From Clostridiales bacterium (lineage in GTDB: Bacteria > Bacillota > Clostridia > Caldicoprobacterales > DTU083), in the NCBI GenBank assembly GCA_012842605.1, contig DUSN01000076.1, positions 48,032-112,031 on the forward strand: a stretch of 64,000 bases of DNA, in the 5' to 3' direction. This document shows positions 58,275 through 64,000 of the stretch, in pieces (the first letter of the stretch is position 1; each line of letters begins with the position of its first letter). Below the pieces are notes generated by a model. The model saw only the letters and a list, made by a program, of their open reading frames with translations. It did not search any database and was not told the origin of the DNA. A program made the position numbers and the translations under genes.

Positions 58275-59567
58275 TTATTTAAGTTTAAAGGCAGTTTCTA
58301 TATCGTCTATTTCTTTTTCGCTGATGGCAACCAAGCTGCCCAGGGTTCTGGCAGAAAGTATGGCTTTGGCGCTATATTCGGCTACCTCAAGGCGGTCATA
58401 CGCATTCAGCAGGGAATTCCCCGTTACTATAATACAATCATTTTCAACAATGAGTATGGGTGTAGAAGCTGAAAATGACTCGGCTGTCATTTCAGGCTGC
58501 ATGAAGGTGGAGCCAAAGGGCACCTTTTTTATATTCCGCAGCTGAATGTAGCTCTCGGGGATAATTTTTGTTTCAAACTGGGCTTCTGTTACCGCAAAGG
58601 CCATAATATTCGGCGGGTGCGCTATAATGACGGAATTAATGTCAGGGTGCCTGTCATAAATAGCCTGATGCAGTTTAACCGAGCGGCTGGGATGCTTGCC
58701 CGATTCCTTCCAGCCGTTTTGAATGCGGACAATATCAGAGATATCCATATATTTTCTGTCTATGCCGTAAGGTGTAATCAGGAAGGAGTTGTCCTTCAGT
58801 CTCTGAGAGAATGTACCTTGAGTACTGGTAAACAGAGACTGCTCATATGCCCTGCTAATGAAACTGCACATATTGCGGCGTGCTTCTTTTTCTTCACTGG
58901 AGAAGGTTTGAGGAATGAACTCGTCCATCACTACATTAAGTTTATGTTTTGACATGTCCAGCTGCCTGTCGGAGAGCTCAACAGGTTCAGACAGCTGCCT
59001 GGCTTCTATTTCCAGCCTGGCGGTAAAATCCAGTGTTTCAAAAGCCATAAATGCCTGGAACAAATCACTGCTGCCGACAACTGCACCGTGATTCTCAAGG
59101 ATGACTATGTCACACCCTTCCTGGAACTTGTCTGCAATGTTTTTTCCTAATTCCTTGCTGCCCGGTATAGCATATTCAGCCATTCCTATTTTGCCGCAGG
59201 TAAAGTAAGCACTTGGAGTCAGGCGGGTGCTGGGTATTTTGCGGACTATGCTGAAGGCAATCAAGGCCGGGGGATGGGCATGAATAATCGCTCGTATATC
59301 CGGCCGTCTCTGATAAATCATCTCATGGAAGGGAAGTTCCACAGAGGGGGTATGTATACCGATTATCTCCCCGTTTGCTTTTACCCTTATCATGTCTTTC
59401 CTGGTAAGGGAGCCTTTATCAATTCCGCTGGGTGTGATCCAGATATCTCCATTGTCGTCCAGTATTGACAGGTTGCCTCCGGACGTAGTTGTCATACCAT
59501 ACCGGTAGATACGCTCCATAATGGTAACCAGCTGGTCTGCAGGATGCATAAGATTAAAATTTTGCAT
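58275..59567 (-). CDS. Tandem class II aldolase/adducin-fold protein
   Basis: A 430-aa protein made of two class II aldolase (AraD/FucA-like) domains. The first (1-200) keeps the zinc site: E77 region (SVELPFHEM), H96 and H98 (HAHPP), and H160 (LENHG). The second (215-425) aligns in order but has K298 in place of the Glu, I315 in place of the first His of HAH, and D377 where ENHG has His, so its metal site is destroyed. A single active domain plus a structural pseudo-domain is likely. It may cleave fuculose- or rhamnulose-phosphate type substrates. SD GGGGGG precedes its ATG. Convergent with the M50-like gene. Confidence 0.83.
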   Translation of the reverse strand: MQNFNLMHPADQLVTIMERIYRYGMTTTSGGNLSILDDNGDIWITPSGIDKGSLTRKDMIRVKANGEIIGIHTPSVELPFHEMIYQRRPDIRAIIHAHPPALIAFSIVRKIPSTRLTPSAYFTCGKIGMAEYAIPGSKELGKNIADKFQEGCDIVILENHGAVVGSSDLFQAFMAFETLDFTARLEIEARQLSEPVELSDRQLDMSKHKLNVVMDEFIPQTFSSEEKEARRNMCSFISRAYEQSLFTSTQGTFSQRLKDNSFLITPYGIDRKYMDISDIVRIQNGWKESGKHPSRSVKLHQAIYDRHPDINSVIIAHPPNIMAFAVTEAQFETKIIPESYIQLRNIKKVPFGSTFMQPEMTAESFSASTPILIVENDCIIVTGNSLLNAYDRLEVAEYSAKAILSARTLGSLVAISEKEIDDIETAFKLK

Positions 59568-59655
59568 TTTAAGCCCCCCTGTTAAATTAGAAGTAAAATT
59601 TACTTTTCAAGTTACAAAAATGCTTTGGATTGCTGTTATCCTATAATGTTTTACA

Positions 59656-60861
59656 TTATTTTCGATTTACGTACTCAGCCCATTTTTGCTCCAACTGAGG
59701 ATCGGATAAAGTATTCATAATATATTGAGCAAACTCGGCACCGGTTGCACCGTTGCTGCGTCCTGTAATTGCTACTGCCTTTTCGTACTGTCCGCAGATA
59801 TCCAATGCTTTCTGAAGCTTTGCTGCTTTTTCCCTGTAACCAATATGCTCAAGCAGCATTGCTGCAGCTCTTATAATACTGCTCGGATCTGCATATTGAG
59901 CACGGCCTTCTTCCACCATTCTTGGTGCTGAACCGTGGATAGCCTCAAACATTGCGTAGCGCTTGCCTATATTTGCGCTGCCTGCAGTGCCTACTCCTCC
60001 CTGGAATTCCGCTGCTTCATCGGTAAGAATGTCTCCATACAGATTTGGCAGCACCATTACCTTAAATTGGGTGCGGCGTTTAGGATCTACCAGTTTGGCT
60101 GTCATGATATCAATATACCAGTCATCCCACTCTACTTCAGGGTATTCCTTAGCTACCTGCTTGGCTACCTCCAGGAATTTGCCGTCAGTGGTCTTTACGA
60201 CGTTGGCTTTGGTTACAACGGTTACTTTGTTAATTTTATTCTTGCTGGCGTAGTCAAAGGCAGCCTTTATAATCCGGTAAGAACCTTCCTGTGTGGTAAC
60301 TGTGAAATCCAGGGCAAGATCTTCATTTACATGGATGCCGTTGCTGCCTAAAGCATATGCGCCTTCTGTATTTTCACGGAAAAATGTCCAGTCAATGCCT
60401 TGCTCAGGCACTTTAACCGGCCTTACATTGGCAAATAAGTCAAGTTCTTTCCGCATAGCAACATTGGCACTTTCGATATTAGGCCATGGATCACCGGCTC
60501 TGGGAGTGGTGGTCGGGCCTTTCAGAATTACATGGCATTGCTTCAGTTCTTCAAGCACATCGTCTGGTATGGCTTTTCCATGCTTTGCTCTGTTTTCTAT
60601 AGTAAGTCCGTCAATGACGCGAAAAACAGCCTTGCCGCTTTTTACCTCGTCCTGCAATAGGAATTCCAGTATTTTTTGAGCCTGGGCAGTTATAAACGGG
60701 CCTATGCCGTCTCCTCCTACAATGCTGATAATGATTGGATGCAAATTATCATAATTAATAAAATCCTGGGTTTCTTTCATTTTTTCAATCCTGGCAAACT
60801 GGGACTCCAGCAGCTTGCCCAAATGTTCCTTAGCTCTTTCAATTAAATCTCTCTGGTTCAT
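59656..60861 (-). CDS. Isocitrate/isopropylmalate dehydrogenase-family enzyme
   Basis: A 401-aa beta-decarboxylating dehydrogenase: IVGGDGIGP at the front, TTTPRAGDPWPN, FRENTEGAY, VTVVTKANVVKTTDG, then the cofactor/metal region NLYGDILTDEAAEFQGGVG and FEAIHGSAPR. It oxidatively decarboxylates isocitrate or a related 2-hydroxy acid. The overall form fits NAD-dependent isocitrate dehydrogenase of Clostridia, though isopropylmalate or homoisocitrate use cannot be ruled out. ATG 60861 with GGAGGG upstream is chosen over an N-terminal extension to 60933. It appears to be a housekeeping neighbour, 88 bp from the aldolase-fold gene. Confidence 0.88.
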   Translation of the reverse strand: MNQRDLIERAKEHLGKLLESQFARIEKMKETQDFINYDNLHPIIISIVGGDGIGPFITAQAQKILEFLLQDEVKSGKAVFRVIDGLTIENRAKHGKAIPDDVLEELKQCHVILKGPTTTPRAGDPWPNIESANVAMRKELDLFANVRPVKVPEQGIDWTFFRENTEGAYALGSNGIHVNEDLALDFTVTTQEGSYRIIKAAFDYASKNKINKVTVVTKANVVKTTDGKFLEVAKQVAKEYPEVEWDDWYIDIMTAKLVDPKRRTQFKVMVLPNLYGDILTDEAAEFQGGVGTAGSANIGKRYAMFEAIHGSAPRMVEEGRAQYADPSSIIRAAAMLLEHIGYREKAAKLQKALDICGQYEKAVAITGRSNGATGAEFAQYIMNTLSDPQLEQKWAEYVNRK

Positions 60862-61054
60862 TATTTGCCCTCCGTTTCCTGTTATGTTTTGCTTATGCAA
60901 ATTTAACCTGATTTCTTGAATATTATATAACAAGGAATATTATTTTACAAACGATGCAATAGAGTTCATTGCCTGTGCCAAGCAAACAAATTGTAAGCTC
61001 TTCTGGTATGGCTGAAATTGTCCGGCAGTTTTACAGGTATTTGAAATTATAAAT

Positions 61055-61092
61055 AATCCCCCGCCACCATGTCTATACGGTGGCGGGGGATT
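61055..61092 (-). terminator. Terminator of coat-protein gene
   Basis: A perfect 14-bp GC-rich stem AATCCCCCGCCACC/GGTGGCGGGGGATT with a 10-nt loop, 38 bp beyond the minus-strand stop, followed on that strand by ATTATTTAT. Confidence 0.85.
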
Positions 61093-61129
61093 AAAAAGAC
61101 AGCTTCCTATTATTCAACGATTTTTCATC

Positions 61130-61597
61130 TTATTGCGGCTGATACATTCCTTTTTTCTTCATGTAATTGAAGATTCCTTCGCCATGCTGCTGTTCTTCTT
61201 TTTGAATATGGTAAAGTGCCTGGCGCGCATTTGTATCAACAAATTCAAACACCGCAGTATTATAAGCATTTGAAACATACTTCTCTGTCATGAGCATATC
61301 ATTGCACAAATCCGCATCACATGCATTTGTCATACCGGCTTGCTGATTCTGCAGGTTTTGCTGTTGGTTCTGCTGCTGGCTTTGCTGCTGATTCTGCTGC
61401 ATATTCGGCACCTGTCCGCTTAACATTTGATTGATTGTATTCAGATGATTCTGTTCCTGCTGGGCAAAGTTCTGGAACATTTGCTTCAGCTCCGGATCTT
61501 TAGCCTGACTGGCATAATTATTGTACTTTTTTATACAGATTTCTTCATGGTTTTTTTGATCTTGCAGCAAGCTTCTTTCTTTTTGTGTTAATGTCAT
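61130..61597 (-). CDS. CotF-family spore coat protein (ferritin-like)
   Basis: A 155-aa coat-F protein: two helix pairs of ferritin-like type (LQDQKNHEEICIKKYNNYAS, then FQNFAQQEQNHLNTINQML; and NDMLMTEKYVSNAYNTAVFE, then ARQALYHIQKEEQQHGEGIF) separated by a Gln/Asn-rich linker. The second ATG (61597), nine bases after GGAGG, is the probable start; the first ATG is too close to the site. Such proteins form part of the spore coat and mark a spore-forming organism. The Gln repeats are low-complexity DNA and may vary in length between strains. Confidence 0.9.
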   Translation of the reverse strand: MTLTQKERSLLQDQKNHEEICIKKYNNYASQAKDPELKQMFQNFAQQEQNHLNTINQMLSGQVPNMQQNQQQSQQQNQQQNLQNQQAGMTNACDADLCNDMLMTEKYVSNAYNTAVFEFVDTNARQALYHIQKEEQQHGEGIFNYMKKKGMYQPQ

Positions 61598-61799
61598 TTT
61601 CATGCACCTCCGGTTTTAGTTTGTTATTAAGCCCAAAAAATATACCTGGACAGTATCTTCTTTCATACGGCAAATAAGAATTGGCTGAATAATTCCCGGC
61701 ATTTTTTCCTTGAAATAAATCCATTATCCTATATAATAGTCTTTAGTGGCATTCTAATCCTTACATTGCATATCTAGTGAATCTGAAGGTGATTATATA

Positions 61800-62837
61800 A
61801 TGAGCAAATTTAAGGTTGGGCTGGTTGGCTGCGGCGCTATATCTCCAATGCATCTGGATGCTTTGAAATCCCTGGATATGGTAGAATTAGCGGCTGTCTG
61901 CGATATCCGGGAGGAAAGGGCAAAGGCTGCTGCACAGCAGTATAATTGCAGGTATTACACTGATTTTAATGAAATGCTGGAAGATGCATCGCTGGATGCT
62001 GTACATATCTGCACTCCTCATTATCTGCACCCTGTTATGGCAGTCCAGGCTGCTGAAAGAAAAGTCAATGTATTAACTGAGAAACCTATGTCTGTTTCAC
62101 TCGAACAAGCTGATGAAATGATAAAGGCATGCAAAGACAATAATGTAACACTCGGGGTTATTTTCCAGAACCGTTATAATGCAGGTTCGGCACTGATCAA
62201 GAAAACATTGGATTCAGGTGAACTGGGGCGTATCCTGTCAGGCCGGCTTAATGTCTATTGGAACCGCTCCGATGAATACTACAGCAGCAGTGACTGGAAG
62301 GGTACATGGGACAAGGAAGGCGGCGGAGTATTAATAAACCAGGCCATCCATACCATGGATCTTTTAAGATGGTTTGTGGATTCACCCATTGAGTATGTGG
62401 ATGCCAATATCAGCAACCGTGCTCATCCCAATATAGAAGTGGAAGACTGTGCAGAGGGTGTTATCAGGTATAAGAACGGTGTGACTACAATCTTTCATGC
62501 TCTGAATTACTATACCTACGATGCGCCTATAGAGATAGAGATCCATTGTGAAAAAGGGCTGGTAAGATTAGTATCGGACAAAGCTGTCATAAGATTCTGT
62601 GACGGCAGGGAACTTACAGTTGACCGGGATCCGGCAGATCAGGCTAATACAGTTGGCAAGGATTATTGGGGCATTAGCCATAGAAGACAAATTGAAGATT
62701 ACTATAAATCTCTTATGAATGGTGAAAAGCCTTTCATTGACGGAGAAGAAGCCCGTAAGACCCAGGCTATGATTTGTGCTGTATATCAATCGGGTAAGGA
62801 AAGACGTAAGGTATACCTTTATAATGATATAAAATAG
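61800..62837 (+). CDS. Gfo/Idh/MocA-family dehydrogenase
   Basis: A 345-aa NAD(P)-dependent oxidoreductase. Rossmann motif GLVGCGAISPMH at residues 7-18, the family triad EKPMSVS (catalytic Lys in EKP), and the barrel-side GGGVLINQAIHTMDLLRWF with a catalytic His/Asp. It probably oxidises a hydroxyl of a sugar or inositol. AAGGTGATT lies upstream. Paired with the epimerase-like gene 35 bp downstream, a common arrangement for breakdown of unusual sugars or inositols by oxidation and isomerisation. Confidence 0.93.
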   Translation: MSKFKVGLVGCGAISPMHLDALKSLDMVELAAVCDIREERAKAAAQQYNCRYYTDFNEMLEDASLDAVHICTPHYLHPVMAVQAAERKVNVLTEKPMSVSLEQADEMIKACKDNNVTLGVIFQNRYNAGSALIKKTLDSGELGRILSGRLNVYWNRSDEYYSSSDWKGTWDKEGGGVLINQAIHTMDLLRWFVDSPIEYVDANISNRAHPNIEVEDCAEGVIRYKNGVTTIFHALNYYTYDAPIEIEIHCEKGLVRLVSDKAVIRFCDGRELTVDRDPADQANTVGKDYWGISHRRQIEDYYKSLMNGEKPFIDGEEARKTQAMICAVYQSGKERRKVYLYNDIK

Positions 62838-62872
62838 GATAAAAAAAAAGCTCAGCAGAAAGGAGAATTATT

Positions 62873-63730
62873 ATGAAGCCCTTCAAAATAGGTGTTTTGG
62901 TGGATTCCTTCCGCCTGGGAATTGTAGAAGGCATTAAAAAAGCAGCCGAAGTAGGAGCCCAAGGTATTCAGATTTATGCTACAAGCGGCGAAATGGCGCC
63001 TGAGAATCTGAGTACAGCAAGAAGAAAAGAGATCCTGGACATTATAAAGTCCAACGGATTAGTTGTCTCAGCACTTTGCGGTGATCTGGGCGGTCATGGT
63101 TTTGCGATTGCAAAAGACAATCCTGCCAGGATAGAGAAGTCCAAGAGAATAATGGACCTGGCCAAGGACCTGGAGACCAACGTAGTAACCACACATATCG
63201 GAGTTATACCTGCCGACCCCAATCATGACCGTTTCAAGGTATTGCAGGATGCCTGCAATGAACTTGGCGAATACGGAGATGAAGTAGGGGCTTATTTTGC
63301 AATAGAAACCGGTCCTGAAAAGGCTGTTGTGCTGAAAGCTTTCCTTGACAGCCTGAATAGCAGGGGAGTCAGGGTAAATATGGATCCGGCTAACCTTGTC
63401 ATGGTAACTGATGATGACCCGGTTAAAGCGGTATATACACTAAAGGATTATATAGTACATACCCATGCCAAGGATGGTATATTAAAGAAGAAGACAGATC
63501 CTGAAAGGATATACAATTTCTTTGCAGAGGGCGGCATTGAGGATATACGCATGGAGGATTATTTCCTGGAGACACCCCTCGGCGAAGGCGCCGTGGATTT
63601 TCCCAATTACTTAAAAGCTCTTGAAGAAGTTGGTTTTGCCGGTTTTCTGACAATTGAAAGAGAAGTAGGGGCCCAGCCTGAGAAAGATATAAGATTGGCC
63701 GTGGATTTTCTGAAGAATTTACTTAAATAA
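62873..63730 (+). CDS. Sugar phosphate isomerase/epimerase-like TIM barrel
   Basis: A 285-aa xylose-isomerase-like TIM barrel (AP_endonuc_2 family). Metal-site residues appear at the expected strand ends: IETGPE, NMDPANL, HTHAKD and the final TIEREVG. Members epimerise or isomerise keto-sugars or 3-keto intermediates, which would fit the product of the adjacent Gfo/Idh/MocA dehydrogenase. AAAGGAG precedes ATG. A terminator hairpin follows 40 bp after the stop. Confidence 0.9.
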   Translation: MKPFKIGVLVDSFRLGIVEGIKKAAEVGAQGIQIYATSGEMAPENLSTARRKEILDIIKSNGLVVSALCGDLGGHGFAIAKDNPARIEKSKRIMDLAKDLETNVVTTHIGVIPADPNHDRFKVLQDACNELGEYGDEVGAYFAIETGPEKAVVLKAFLDSLNSRGVRVNMDPANLVMVTDDDPVKAVYTLKDYIVHTHAKDGILKKKTDPERIYNFFAEGGIEDIRMEDYFLETPLGEGAVDFPNYLKALEEVGFAGFLTIEREVGAQPEKDIRLAVDFLKNLLK

Positions 63731-63769
63731 CCAGAATGCAATAAATGCAGATAATCATGCAGGTACATG

Positions 63770-63790
63770 GGAAGCCTGGGAAAGGCTTCC
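63770..63790 (+). terminator. Terminator after the epimerase-like gene
   Basis: GGAAGCC (63770-63776) pairs with GGCTTCC (63784-63790), then TTATATTATAG. A 7-bp stem with a modest U tail. Confidence 0.6.
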
Positions 63791-63850
63791 TTATATTATA
63801 GAATTGTAGGTAAGAAGTTATATAAAAGAGATAGTTTTGATTTAAAAGCT

Positions 63851-63875
63851 AAAATCCGGACTAGTTCCGGATTTT
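63851..63875 (+). terminator. Rho-independent terminator and intron target
   Basis: AAATCCGGA and TCCGGATTT around CTAGT form a 9-10 bp stem, followed by TTTTTCTTT. The group II intron begins immediately after this T tract. Confidence 0.8.
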
Positions 63876-63880
63876 TCTTT

Positions 63881-64000
63881 GTGCGCCCAGCATGGGCGCA
63901 ATCTAACGGGTGAAAGTCCCGAGTACGGGTTGATAGTGCCAAGTACATAGCCAAGAGCAAGGGTGTCCTCGGTGACGAGGAATCTGAAGGAAGCTGGAGG
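63881..64000 (+). mobile_element. Group IIC intron, 5' end (runs off the window)
   Basis: Begins GTGCGCCCAGCATGGGCGC, a group II 5' end with its first hairpin. The next stretch follows, in the same order, the domain I elements of the Oceanobacillus iheyensis group IIC intron as I remember it: GGGTGAAAGTCCCGA, then CAAGGGTGTCC, GTGACGAGGAATCTGAAGG and AAGC. The start lies just behind a hairpin plus T tract, the known insertion preference of group IIC introns. The reverse-transcriptase gene and 3' end would be to the right of base 64000. Confidence 0.88.

Noticed and set aside
61330..61420. CAG/TTG-rich repeats considered as a CRISPR-like or tandem-repeat array
   Set aside because: They encode the Gln/Asn-rich linker of the CotF-like protein; there are no spacers.

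Overview
The window looks like a chromosomal stretch of a low-GC, anaerobic, spore-forming Firmicute of the class Clostridia. Supporting this are strong GGAGG-type ribosome sites, frequent TTG and GTG starts, LplB/LplC/LipO-type sugar importers, a CotF-like spore coat protein and a group II intron of the kind common in Clostridia. I cannot name the species. No rRNA, tRNA or CRISPR array was seen.

Almost the whole window is devoted to glycan capture and breakdown. (1) 1-10.0 kb, visibly more AT-rich: an ABC sugar importer (two permeases, one lipoprotein), a sulfatase, a UroD-fold protein, a GH2 glycosidase and the wreck of a GH29 alpha-L-fucosidase. (2) 10.1-20.4 kb: a UroD-fold protein on the minus strand, then GH38 alpha-mannosidase, a heptose-kinase-like PfkB protein, an unrecognised possibly deoxyhypusine-synthase-like protein, a HAD phosphatase, a ROK regulator and a NagB-type deaminase. 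(3) 20.5-25.2 kb, minus strand: an MttB-type methyltransferase, a GH3 glycosidase and a UroD-fold protein. These diverge from (4) 25.5-41.6 kb: a LacI regulator, a lipoprotein binding protein, a carbohydrate-module/binding-protein fusion, two permease pairs separated by an NHL-TPR-Yip1 membrane protein and a DUF5696 protein, and a GH35 glycosidase. Matching 12-bp operator sequences lie on both sides of the divergent intergenic region.

(5) 41.7-53.3 kb: surface-polysaccharide genes (a CelD/GNAT-like protein, two GT2 glycosyltransferases, a MurJ-type flippase, a phosphotransferase and a P-loop kinase), interrupted by another LplB/LplC/LipO importer. The first permease of that importer is split by a -1 frameshift at a perfect U-UUU-UUA heptamer. 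(6) 53.6-63.7 kb: a fourth UroD-fold protein, D-galactonate dehydratase plus KDPG/KDPGal-type aldolase, an M50-like membrane protease, a duplicated class II aldolase-fold protein, an isocitrate/isopropylmalate dehydrogenase-family enzyme, a CotF-like protein, a Gfo/Idh/MocA dehydrogenase and a sugar epimerase-like TIM barrel. (7) The right edge holds the 5' end of a group IIC intron inserted directly behind a terminator hairpin.

A plausible working model is uptake of oligosaccharides from complex (sulfated, fucosylated, mannose/galactose-bearing) glycans by four importers. Cytoplasmic GH2, GH38, GH3 and GH35 enzymes would trim them, and the aldonate, aminosugar and inositol-type enzymes would feed the products into central metabolism. 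No ABC ATPase, sulfatase-maturing enzyme or corrinoid carrier protein is encoded here, so those partners must lie elsewhere. The parts least explained by known biology are the MttB/UroD proteins among glycosidases, the double-permease NHL-Yip1/DUF5696 operon and the kinase/unknown/phosphatase trio.
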